A stretch of DNA of 5,024 nt. Source: Betaproteobacteria bacterium (GTDB lineage Bacteria; Pseudomonadota; Gammaproteobacteria; Burkholderiales; UBA9220). Shown in pieces: positions 1 through 5,024 of this stretch (positions are counted from its first letter, which is position 1; each line of letters starts with the position of its first letter). The notes under the pieces were generated by a model. That model was not told the origin of the DNA. It saw only the letters and a program-made list of their open reading frames with translations, and made no database searches. The translations under genes and the position numbers were made by a program. The stretch spans positions 871-5,894 of the forward strand of contig DOVS01000013.1 of assembly GCA_003519965.1 (NCBI GenBank), in the 5' to 3' direction.

Positions 1-444
1 CGGCCGGCCGCCATGGAAACCGAGGTATTCGCCTACGGCCGTCTGCCGCTGGCTTTTTCGGCGCGTTGTTTCACCGCGCGTCACTACGATCTGCCCAAGG
101 ACGATTGCCAGTTTCGTTGTCTCGATTATCCTGACGGGCTGACGCTGAAAACGCGTGAAGGCCAGCCATTCTTGACGTTAAACGGGATTCAGACGCAGTC
201 GGCCAATCGCTACAATTTGCTCGGCGAGTTGGATGCGATGATCGGTCTGGGCGTGGATAGCGTGCGGGTTAGCCCTCAGGCGTTTCATACGCCGCGTATT
301 CTGGCGTTGTTCCGCGGCCGGTTGGACGGGACCATGAACGCCGCGGAGGCGATGAGCCAACTCAACCGCTGGACGGCGGATACGATGTGCGACGGGTATT
401 GGTACGGCAAGGCCGGCATGGCGCAGACGGCGTCGGCCGGATAA
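1..444 (+). CDS. ubiV: UbiV, O2-independent ubiquinone biosynthesis (U32 family), 5'-truncated by the window edge
   Basis: This is the C-terminal half of a U32 peptidase-family protein matching UbiV (YhbV). The frame is open to base 1 (R-P-A-A precedes METEVFAYGRLP), so the methionine at position 13 is internal and the real start lies upstream. About 147 residues remain of the roughly 290 usual for the family. Three cysteines are visible, encoded at 67-69, 106-108 and 118-120, with spacing C-x12-C-x3-C. This matches the three C-terminal ligands of the 4Fe-4S cluster of E. coli UbiV; the fourth ligand would lie in the missing N-terminal half. In the known pathway UbiV pairs with UbiU, another Fe-S U32 protein, and both are needed for ring hydroxylation of ubiquinone without O2. 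The adjacent ubiT supports the assignment. ubiU is not in the window and may lie upstream. Identity is well supported; the reaction role is from family knowledge. Confidence 0.93.
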   Translation, partial: RPAAMETEVFAYGRLPLAFSARCFTARHYDLPKDDCQFRCLDYPDGLTLKTREGQPFLTLNGIQTQSANRYNLLGELDAMIGLGVDSVRVSPQAFHTPRILALFRGRLDGTMNAAEAMSQLNRWTADTMCDGYWYGKAGMAQTASAG

Positions 445-507
445 CGGAGTCAACGCCCCATTCCCGCCGGACGCTCCCTCCAGGCGCTTGTTTAAGGAGC
501 TTTTACG
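445..507 (+). promoter_or_regulatory. ubiV-ubiT spacer with ubiT ribosome-binding site
   Basis: This 63-base spacer contains a clear Shine-Dalgarno sequence, AAGGAG at 494-499, placed 8 bases before the ubiT ATG. I see no FNR-type box, no sigma-70 hexamer pair and no hairpin followed by a T-run, which supports ubiV and ubiT forming one transcript. Confidence 0.6.
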
Positions 508-975
508 ATGGACGATTATACGTTTACCTTTCCAAGTCCGGTGAGCCGGCTTTTTTCCCTGCTGCCGCAATACCCCCCCTCGTTTGCTTTCGCCAAGACC
601 TTGAATGTGGCGCTGGGGCGGATTATCCCGCTGGCGTCGCTGGAGCCGTTGCACGGCAAGCTGATTTGCCTTCACGTGAGCGACGCCGGACTTCGTTTCC
701 ATTTCACCATCGACCGCCGCGGTTTTGTTCCCCGCACGGCTAGCGCCGTCCCCGACCTGGCGATTCGCGCCACCGCCTATGACTTTCTGATGCTGGCGTT
801 GCGCAAGGAAGACCCGGACACTTTGTTTTTCAATCGTCGCTTGATCGTGGAAGGGGATACCGAATTAGGGCTGCTGGCGAAAAATACGCTCGATAGCCTG
901 GATTTGCCGCGGCTGGAGCTTGCCGCACTGACGCCGGCAAGGCTGGCGCGGCGGTTGCGGCCGCATTGGCTATAG
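508..975 (+). CDS. ubiT: UbiT, SCP2-domain accessory factor for O2-independent ubiquinone biosynthesis
   Basis: The product is a 155-residue soluble protein made almost entirely of one SCP2 (sterol carrier protein 2-like) lipid-binding domain, about residues 30-135. The conserved stretch DTLFFNRRLIVEGDTELGL (residues 104-122) is typical of UbiT (YhbT). Known UbiT proteins bind ubiquinone intermediates or lipids and are required, with UbiU and UbiV, for ubiquinone synthesis without O2; the aerobic counterpart with the same fold is UbiJ. The length is slightly below the roughly 170 residues of the E. coli protein, with a shorter N-terminus. The ATG at 508 is chosen because AAGGAG (494-499) sits 8 bases upstream. 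The gene follows ubiV by 63 bases with no evident terminator or promoter between, so the two are probably co-transcribed. Runs of six T (551-556) and seven C (573-579) near the 5' end leave the frame intact. Confidence 0.93.
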   Translation: MDDYTFTFPSPVSRLFSLLPQYPPSFAFAKTLNVALGRIIPLASLEPLHGKLICLHVSDAGLRFHFTIDRRGFVPRTASAVPDLAIRATAYDFLMLALRKEDPDTLFFNRRLIVEGDTELGLLAKNTLDSLDLPRLELAALTPARLARRLRPHWL

Positions 976-988
976 TGCGCGGCGAGTC

Positions 989-1002
989 TTGATCGAAAGC
1001 AA
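989..1002 (+). promoter_or_regulatory. FNR/Anr-type binding site upstream of nrdD
   Basis: The sequence TTGAT-CGAA-AGCAA matches the FNR/Anr consensus TTGAT-N4-ATCAA at 9 of 10 defined positions; only the second base of the right half-site differs. Outer bases C988 and G1003 extend the symmetry. It lies 14 bases after the ubiT stop and about 143 bases before nrdD. Its centre (995.5) would be near -61 relative to a start site around 1056-1057, a position compatible with activation by FNR-family regulators. This would make nrdD and the genes after it oxygen-repressed, which suits an O2-sensitive enzyme. The match is seen directly; binding is inferred. A related CRP/FNR protein such as Dnr could also use it. 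Confidence 0.6.
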
Positions 1003-1020
1003 GGAAATGCAATTGATGTC

Positions 1021-1049
1021 TTGACCATCCACAAGATAATGGCTATCTT
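1021..1049 (+). promoter_or_regulatory. Candidate sigma-70 promoter of nrdD
   Basis: TTGACC (1021-1026, 5 of 6 to TTGACA) is separated by exactly 17 bases from TATCTT (1044-1049, 4 of 6 to TATAAT), predicting a start near 1056. A competing choice is TTGATG (1013-1018) with GATAAT (1035-1040, 5 of 6) at 16-base spacing, predicting a start near 1047. Both place the FNR-like box upstream on a plausible face (about -61 or -51). The sequence alone does not decide between them. Confidence 0.35.
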
Positions 1050-1050
1050 G
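1032..1050. repeat. Inverted repeat CAAGATA-N5-TATCTTG
   Basis: This is a perfect 7-base inverted repeat with a 5-base spacer; two more base pairs (CC 1029-1030 with GG 1052-1053) form beyond one mismatch. It overlaps the candidate -10 region. No T-run follows and the arms are AT-rich, so it is not a convincing terminator for ubiT. A dimeric regulator's operator at the promoter is a reasonable reading, but I do not recognise the motif. Confidence 0.5.
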
Positions 1051-1059
1051 AGGGTATCG

Positions 1060-1077
1060 ACAACAACATGTTGTGGT
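1060..1077. repeat. 18-base near-palindrome around ACAACATGTTGT
   Basis: The core ACAACATGTTGT (1063-1074) is a perfect 12-base palindrome; over 1060-1077 eight of nine pairs match. A 7-base direct repeat GGTATCG flanks it (1053-1059 and 1075-1081). The zero-spacer centre makes an RNA hairpin poor, so a DNA-binding dimer site near the transcription start is more likely. It lacks the AT-only centre expected for an NrdR box, and I see no second box one repeat unit away. The regulator is unknown. Confidence 0.45.
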
Positions 1078-1133
1078 ATCGGCGAGGCCAAGGGGACACC
1101 GCGGCCAGGGGAAGGTCAACGAAGCAAGGCGCT

Positions 1134-1139
1134 AGGAGG
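1134..1139 (+). promoter_or_regulatory. nrdD ribosome-binding site
   Basis: AGGAGG lies 5 bases upstream of the ATG at 1145 and decides this start. An earlier ATG at 1141 directly abuts the site and opens only a ten-codon frame that ends at a TGA, so it is not used for nrdD. Confidence 0.85.
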
Positions 1140-1144
1140 GATGA

Positions 1145-3187
1145 ATGGCGGTAACTCACTCCGGGAGCAATGAGGAAAACGTGCTCTCGCTTCCACGGAA
1201 TATCATTAAGCGGGACGGTTCCCGGGTCGCCTTCGATAGCGGCAAAATTCGCTCCGCTAGCGAGCGGGCGGGTGCAGCCGCCGGAGAATTCAGCAGCGGA
1301 GAGGCGGAATTGCTCGCCCATCAAGTGAGCAAGGTGCTCATTCACAAGTTCCGCAGCGAGCCGCCGTCTATCGAAAAAATTCAGGATGTGGTGGAGCAAG
1401 TGCTGATCTCCGCCAACCATTTTAAAACCGCGCGCGCCTACATCGTTTACCGGGAGCGGCATCGCTCCCTGCGCCAGGACCGCAAAACGGTCGTGGATGT
1501 GGCGAGTTCGGTCAACGAATACTTGGAGCAAATGGACTGGCGGGTGAACGCCAACGCCAACCAAGGATACAGTTTGGGCGGCTTGATCCTCAACGTATCC
1601 GGTAAGGTGGTGGCCAACTATTGGCTTAACCACGTGTATGCCCCAGAGGCGGGAATTGCGCACCGCGAGGGCGACTTTCATATTCACGATCTGGACATGC
1701 TGGCGGGATATTGCGCCGGCTGGTCGCTCCGCACCTTGCTCAACGAAGGATTGAACGGCGTGCCGGGCAAAGTGGAAGCCGGTCCGCCCAAGCATATGTC
1801 GAGCGCGGTGGGGCAAATCGTTAACTTTCTCGGCACCTTGCAGAACGAGTGGGCGGGAGCGCAAGCGTTCAGCTCCTTCGATACTTACATGGCGCCGTTC
1901 GTGCGCAAGGGCGATCTCCCTTACCGGGAAGTCAAACAGTATATCCAGGAGCTGATTTACAACCTCAACGTACCATCCCGCTGGGGAACGCAAACGCCGT
2001 TCACCAACCTGACGTTCGACTGGACTTGCCCGGAGGACCTCCAGGAACAAGTGCCGATCCTCGGCGGCGAGGAAATGCCGTTTACCTACGGCGAGTTGCA
2101 GCGCGAAATGGATATGATTAACCGCGCTTACATCGAGGTCATGACCGAAGGCGACGCCAAGGGCCGGGTCTTCACTTTTCCCATTCCTACCTACAACATG
2201 ACGGAGGACTTCCCCTGGGACAGCGAAAACGCCGAGTTGTTATTCGCCATGACCGCAAAATACGGCTTACCGTATTTCCAGAACTTTATTAACTCCGACC
2301 TCAAGCCTAACATGGTGCGCTCCATGTGCTGCCGCCTCCAACTGGACTTACGGGAGCTGCTCAAACGGGGCAACGGCTTGTTCGGCTCCGCCGAGCAGAC
2401 TGGCTCGGTTGGCGTGGTGACGATTAATTGCGCACGCCTCGGCTACCGTCACAAAGGCGACGAAGCCGGCATGATGCAACGCTTGGACCTGTTGATGGAG
2501 ATTGCCAAAAACACACTGGAAGACAAGCGTAAAGTCATTCAGCGCCATATCGACAATGGCTTGTTTCCTTATACTAAACGCTATCTCGGCACCTTGCGCA
2601 ATCACTTCTCCACCATCGGCGTCAATGGCGTCAATGAAATGATCCGCAACTTTACCAATGACGCGCACGACATTACCACCGAATGGGGGCACGATTTCGC
2701 CAACCGGCTGCTGGATCACGTGCGCGCCAAGATGGTGGTGTTCCAGGAAGAAACCGGCCATATGTACAATTTGGAGGCAACGCCGGCGGAGGGCACGACC
2801 TACCGTTTCGCCAAGGAGGACCGCAAGCATTATCCCGGCATTCTTCAGGCCGGTACGCGGGAGATGCCCTATTACACGAATTCTTCCCAGTTGCCGGTGG
2901 GATTCACCGACGATCCGTTCGAGGCGCTGGAGCGGCAGGACGCGTTGCAGCGTAAATATACCGGCGGCACCGTGCTTCACTTGTATATGACCGAGAGCAT
3001 CAGCGACAGCCAGGCATGCAAGTCCTTGGTGCGGCGGTCGCTGGAGCGGTTCGGCCTGCCGTATATCACGGTGACGCCGACATTCTCCATTTGCCCTAAA
3101 CACGGCTACTTGTCGGGAGAGCATAAATTCTGCCCGAAATGCGACGTCGAACTGATTGCGAGAAAACAACAACGGGCGAACGCCTAA
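1145..3187 (+). CDS. nrdD: NrdD, anaerobic (class III) ribonucleoside-triphosphate reductase, catalytic subunit lacking the glycyl-radical loop
   Basis: The protein has 680 residues and reduces ribonucleotides to deoxyribonucleotides without O2. An ATP-cone allosteric domain (about 17-108, with KRDGSRVAFD at 22-31) is followed by the ten-stranded NrdD barrel. Visible landmarks are HIHDLD (179-184) with C190 in YCAGW, matching the reductant-side cysteine; RSMCCR (392-397), whose C396 best fits the thiyl-radical cysteine; and VVTINCARLGY (424-434), with an extra cysteine C429. Near the C-terminus is a zinc knuckle of C650, H653, C663 and C666 (CPKH...CPKC). Normal family members continue directly into the glycyl-radical motif (R-V-x-G-Y). 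This one ends 14 residues after C666 with no such motif, which is instead encoded by the next gene. A strong Shine-Dalgarno sequence (1134-1139) fixes the start. It is likely under FNR/Anr-type control. Family identity is very secure; the split is seen directly and its working is inferred. Confidence 0.96.
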   Translation: MAVTHSGSNEENVLSLPRNIIKRDGSRVAFDSGKIRSASERAGAAAGEFSSGEAELLAHQVSKVLIHKFRSEPPSIEKIQDVVEQVLISANHFKTARAYIVYRERHRSLRQDRKTVVDVASSVNEYLEQMDWRVNANANQGYSLGGLILNVSGKVVANYWLNHVYAPEAGIAHREGDFHIHDLDMLAGYCAGWSLRTLLNEGLNGVPGKVEAGPPKHMSSAVGQIVNFLGTLQNEWAGAQAFSSFDTYMAPFVRKGDLPYREVKQYIQELIYNLNVPSRWGTQTPFTNLTFDWTCPEDLQEQVPILGGEEMPFTYGELQREMDMINRAYIEVMTEGDAKGRVFTFPIPTYNMTEDFPWDSENAELLFAMTAKYGLPYFQNFINSDLKPNMVRSMCCRLQLDLRELLKRGNGLFGSAEQTGSVGVVTINCARLGYRHKGDEAGMMQRLDLLMEIAKNTLEDKRKVIQRHIDNGLFPYTKRYLGTLRNHFSTIGVNGVNEMIRNFTNDAHDITTEWGHDFANRLLDHVRAKMVVFQEETGHMYNLEATPAEGTTYRFAKEDRKHYPGILQAGTREMPYYTNSSQLPVGFTDDPFEALERQDALQRKYTGGTVLHLYMTESISDSQACKSLVRRSLERFGLPYITVTPTFSICPKHGYLSGEHKFCPKCDVELIARKQQRANA

Positions 3188-3205
3188 CGGGATTTAATTT
3201 GTCGT

Positions 3206-3213
3206 GAAGGAGG
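3206..3213 (+). promoter_or_regulatory. Strong ribosome-binding site of the small glycyl-radical gene
   Basis: GAAGGAGG ends 5 bases before the ATG at 3219, a near-ideal Shine-Dalgarno sequence. It argues for independent, strong translation of the small gene and against an earlier GTG at 3204, which lies just upstream of the site. Confidence 0.85.
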
Positions 3214-3218
3214 AAAAT

Positions 3219-3410
3219 ATGACCGATCTGTCCAATCAAGAGGGCCTGAAGTCGAAAGAAATTACGTTGCATGATGATGAGCGCCAGCCATGCGAGATAT
3301 GGACGCGGGTGATGGGTTATCACCGGCCGGTATCATCGTTCAATATCGGCAAGAAGGGTGAATATCATGAGCGCACTTACTTTGTTGAAAAGCGAGCCGG
3401 CCAAGGCTGA
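3219..3410 (+). CDS. Stand-alone glycyl-radical domain of the class III ribonucleotide reductase
   Basis: This 63-residue protein consists of a charged, poorly conserved N-terminal linker (about 1-26) followed by the C-terminal glycyl-radical segment of NrdD: W-T-R-V-M-G33-Y-H-R-P-V (28-38), then F-N-I-G-K (41-45) and an acidic/aromatic tail to F55. G33, encoded at 3315-3317, is the predicted radical glycine. In ordinary NrdD this segment follows the zinc knuckle in the same chain; here it starts 31 bases after the nrdD stop. It presumably docks into the NrdD barrel so that the glycyl radical can generate the cysteine thiyl radical, and NrdG installs the radical. A single frameshift cannot join it to nrdD, because its frame has a TAA at 3195-3197 and nrdD ends with TAA at 3185-3187. 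GrcA (YfiD) of pyruvate formate-lyase is a functional parallel, but the motif here is the NrdD type. Confidence 0.9.
   Translation: MTDLSNQEGLKSKEITLHDDERQPCEIWTRVMGYHRPVSSFNIGKKGEYHERTYFVEKRAGQG
3351..3358 (+). promoter_or_regulatory. nrdG ribosome-binding site inside the upstream gene
   Basis: AAGAAGGG, 8 bases before the nrdG ATG at 3367, lies within the codons for the conserved G-K-K-G stretch of the small glycyl-radical protein, so these bases serve both as coding sequence and as a ribosome-binding site. Confidence 0.6.
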
Positions 3411-4122
3411 GCTTTCCCCTCGCCTTTTATCCGTCGGCGGCCTGACGCCGCTGACCACCACGGATTATCCCGGTTGCCTATCGCTGGTGGTTTTCTGTCA
3501 GGGATGTCCGTGGCGTTGCGGTTATTGTCATAATCCGCATCTGATTCCCCGCGCCGGCGACCAGGCCGTTACTTGGGAGTGGGTGCTGGCGTTTCTTCAC
3601 CGGCGCCGCGGTTTGCTGGACGCCGTGGTGTTCAGCGGCGGCGAGCCGACACTGCAACCGTCGTTGATCGACGCCATTGAAACGGTAAAAGCCATGGGCT
3701 TTAAGGCAGGGTTGCATACCGCCGGCCCGTATCCCGATCGCTTGAAACGCTTGCTGCCGCGTTTGGATTGGGTGGGCCTGGATGTTAAGGCGCCTTTCGA
3801 TGCGCGCTATGACCGCGTGACCGGCATCCCCGGCAGCGGCGAGAAAGCGCGGGAAAGCGCTGCGCTGGTGTTGTCCTCCGGAGTCGATTATGAATTCCGC
3901 ACCACGCTGCATCCCTCCCTGCTGACTCGGCAAGACATATTGGAGATGGCGGAAATCTTGATGGAGATGGGCGTCAGCCACTATGCTTTACAGGAGTTCC
4001 GTCCCCTGGGATGCGCCGACGCGGCGCTATGTGACTTTACGGAAAGCGGCGGGTTGTTCGACCCGGCGTTTTACGCGCGTATCGAGAGCCGATTCCACGA
4101 TTTTTCCCTGCGCCATGCATGA
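3367..4122 (+). CDS. nrdG: NrdG-type radical SAM activase of the anaerobic ribonucleotide reductase
   Basis: The product is a radical S-adenosylmethionine enzyme of 251 residues that should abstract hydrogen from the NrdD-type glycine to form the glycyl radical. The 4Fe-4S motif is C47-x3-C51-x2-C54 (CPWRCGYCHNP), with SGGEPT (90-95) as the SAM-contact motif and DWVGLDVKAP (134-143) typical of NrdG/PflA activases. It is longer than E. coli NrdG (about 154 residues) and resembles the longer NrdG2 subgroup. I chose the ATG at 3367 over the in-frame GTG at 3358 because AAGAAGGG (3351-3358) is placed correctly for the ATG and abuts the GTG. The gene overlaps the small glycyl-radical gene by 44 bases in a different frame, suggesting coupled translation of the radical carrier and its activator. 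A pyruvate formate-lyase activase is the main alternative, but the neighbours favour NrdG. Confidence 0.93.
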   Translation: MSALTLLKSEPAKAELSPRLLSVGGLTPLTTTDYPGCLSLVVFCQGCPWRCGYCHNPHLIPRAGDQAVTWEWVLAFLHRRRGLLDAVVFSGGEPTLQPSLIDAIETVKAMGFKAGLHTAGPYPDRLKRLLPRLDWVGLDVKAPFDARYDRVTGIPGSGEKARESAALVLSSGVDYEFRTTLHPSLLTRQDILEMAEILMEMGVSHYALQEFRPLGCADAALCDFTESGGLFDPAFYARIESRFHDFSLRHA

Positions 4123-5024
4123 ATTTCCGTAACCGCCGTCCCGGCGGGAGCGGAAGGCAAACCGTGCTGTCCTTGCTCGCTGTGCTGGCGTTACTTGCGT
4201 TCGCGGCGGCGTTGGCGTTGCCGCTGCTTTCTCCCGCAGCGCCGGCGGTTCATATCCATCTTGCCTTGGCGGCGGGCGCCATGCCGCTAATCATTGCCGC
4301 TATTTCCCATTTTGTTCCGGTGCTAACCCGTAGCCGCGCCGCCCCTGCCGGGATTGCCGGCTTGGGGTTGCTCGCCGCCGTTGCCGGGTTGCTCGCCGCC
4401 GGCTTATTTTTCCGTACCGATAGGGGTGATCTCTATATACCAGCGGCGGCCATGCTGGGCATTGCCGGCGCCATGGCGATATGGATGCGGCGGCGCGCCC
4501 GGCGCGCCTTGGGTGCGCCGCACCCGTGCCTTTACTGGTATGCGGCGGCATTAGGCTGTCTGATGCTGGCATTGTTGGCGGTAGTGGCGATGAACGCGTG
4601 GCCCAGTCAGCGATTCGCGTTGCGGCTCTTCCACTTGCATCTCAACTTGATCGGATTCATTGGGTTGACCGCCATGGGCACCGTGCAGGTGTTGCTGCCG
4701 ACGGTTGCCGGTCGTTTCGACCCTGGCGTGAGCGCGCGTATGCGGCGGGGGTTGCCGTTTTGCGTCGCGGGAACGTTACTGATTGCCGGCGGTGCGGCGT
4801 GGCTGCCGTGGCTGGCATGGGGCGGCGCGGCGCTGTGGCTGGCGGCCTTGATTCCTATTGCCGTGTCCTGGATTCGGTTATACCGGCGGGAACTGTTGCG
4901 CTGGCATGGCGCCGCACCCTCGTTAGCGGCGGCGTTTCTCGGGTTTTTCTGCGTCGTGGCCGGAGGGGAGGCGCATGCGCATGGGGCATTGTCCTATGCG
5001 GGCATGGGGCATTTATACGTCTTT
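4119..5024 (+). CDS. Polytopic membrane protein, NnrS or heme-copper oxidase subunit I-like, 3'-truncated by the window edge
   Basis: The frame is open for 302 codons to the last base of the window. ATG 4119 overlaps the nrdG stop as ATGA; a GTG at 4164 with GGAAGG (4152-4157) upstream is an alternative start. A basic N-terminus is followed by about nine hydrophobic segments, near residues 16-37, 46-69, 76-98, 106-122, 138-158, 174-196, 212-231, 234-252 and 267-283, with a tenth possibly beginning at the edge. His-x-His occurs at 45/47, 172/174 and 286/288, at or near the predicted starts of segments 2, 6 and 10; the first two head similar stretches (HxHLxL with Pro 22 residues after the first His). 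Heme-copper oxidase subunit I has 12 helices in a pseudo-threefold layout with His ligands in helices 2, 6, 7 and 10. Segment 7 here has no His, so a canonical oxidase or NO reductase is unlikely. An NnrS-like or sensor-like heme protein is an inference. The gene is real with high confidence; its function is not established. Confidence 0.8.
   Translation, partial: MNFRNRRPGGSGRQTVLSLLAVLALLAFAAALALPLLSPAAPAVHIHLALAAGAMPLIIAAISHFVPVLTRSRAAPAGIAGLGLLAAVAGLLAAGLFFRTDRGDLYIPAAAMLGIAGAMAIWMRRRARRALGAPHPCLYWYAAALGCLMLALLAVVAMNAWPSQRFALRLFHLHLNLIGFIGLTAMGTVQVLLPTVAGRFDPGVSARMRRGLPFCVAGTLLIAGGAAWLPWLAWGGAALWLAALIPIAVSWIRLYRRELLRWHGAAPSLAAAFLGFFCVVAGGEAHAHGALSYAGMGHLYVF

Noticed and set aside
551..579. 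T6 and C7 homopolymer runs near the start of ubiT as a phase-variation switch
   Set aside because: The runs are short, the reading frame is intact, and a metabolic gene of this type is not a usual phase-variable target. Slippage cannot be excluded but nothing supports it.
178..702. Minus-strand open frame across ubiV and ubiT
   Set aside because: It covers the end of one conserved gene and the start of another on the + strand, and its translation is arginine-rich and low in recognisable motifs, as expected of a shadow frame.
1060..1077. NrdR box
   Set aside because: NrdR sites come as two AT-centred boxes at a fixed spacing; here there is one palindrome with a CATG centre and no partner at the expected distance.
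1082..1140. Riboswitch in the nrdD leader
   Set aside because: The leader is G-rich with GGCC repeats (1086-1089, 1103-1106) and an imperfect GGCCAAGGGGA-like repeat, but I see no known riboswitch core such as a cobalamin box and no element pairing with the ribosome-binding site.
1043..2050. Long open frame on the minus strand opposite nrdD (a second one lies at 2348-3172)
   Set aside because: Both lie wholly or mostly within the well-conserved nrdD coding region on the opposite strand, have no recognisable domain, and are explained by GC-rich codon bias.
3185..3221. Possible frameshift or sequencing error splitting a normal nrdD
   Set aside because: The two frames are closed by separate TAA codons (3185-3187 and 3195-3197), the small gene has its own strong Shine-Dalgarno sequence and ATG, and its first roughly 25 residues are a linker rather than missing NrdD sequence. 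A single indel cannot restore one reading frame.
4133..4147. CCGCC-N5-GGCGG hairpin after nrdG as a terminator
   Set aside because: The stem is only 5 base pairs, no T-run follows, and it lies inside the downstream coding frame that overlaps the nrdG stop codon.

Overview
The window reads as part of an anaerobic-lifestyle gene cluster from a proteobacterium, probably a beta- or gammaproteobacterium that respires without oxygen. Three things point there. The DNA is moderately GC-rich. It carries UbiV and UbiT, proteins of oxygen-independent ubiquinone synthesis, which is a proteobacterial pathway. It also carries a class III (oxygen-sensitive) ribonucleotide reductase behind an FNR/Anr-like site. 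The species cannot be named from this sequence.

Layout: all genes are on the + strand. Positions 1-444 are the 3' half of ubiV, whose start lies upstream of the window. After 63 bases comes ubiT (508-975). A 169-base intergenic region (976-1144) holds an FNR/Anr-like box, a candidate promoter and two further inverted repeats. Next is nrdD (1145-3187), which encodes the ATP-cone and catalytic barrel of the anaerobic ribonucleotide reductase but stops right after the zinc-binding knuckle, before the glycyl-radical loop. That loop is encoded by a separate 63-codon gene (3219-3410) with its own strong ribosome-binding site. It overlaps by 44 bases the gene for the radical-SAM activase NrdG (3367-4122). 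The activase stop codon overlaps, as ATGA, the likely start of a polytopic membrane protein (4119 to beyond the window end). That protein has His-x-His motifs at three similarly placed points, recalling the pseudo-threefold layout of heme-copper oxidase subunit I and NnrS-like proteins.

How the genes work together: UbiT and UbiV support ubiquinone synthesis without O2, so quinone-dependent anaerobic respiration can continue. NrdD, the small glycyl-radical protein and NrdG supply deoxynucleotides without O2. The standout feature is the split reductase. The catalytic polypeptide and the radical-bearing loop are separate genes, and the loop gene is physically coupled to the gene of the enzyme that must install the radical. 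This is analogous in principle to pyruvate formate-lyase with its spare glycyl-radical subunit GrcA (YfiD), except that here the large subunit has no radical loop of its own.
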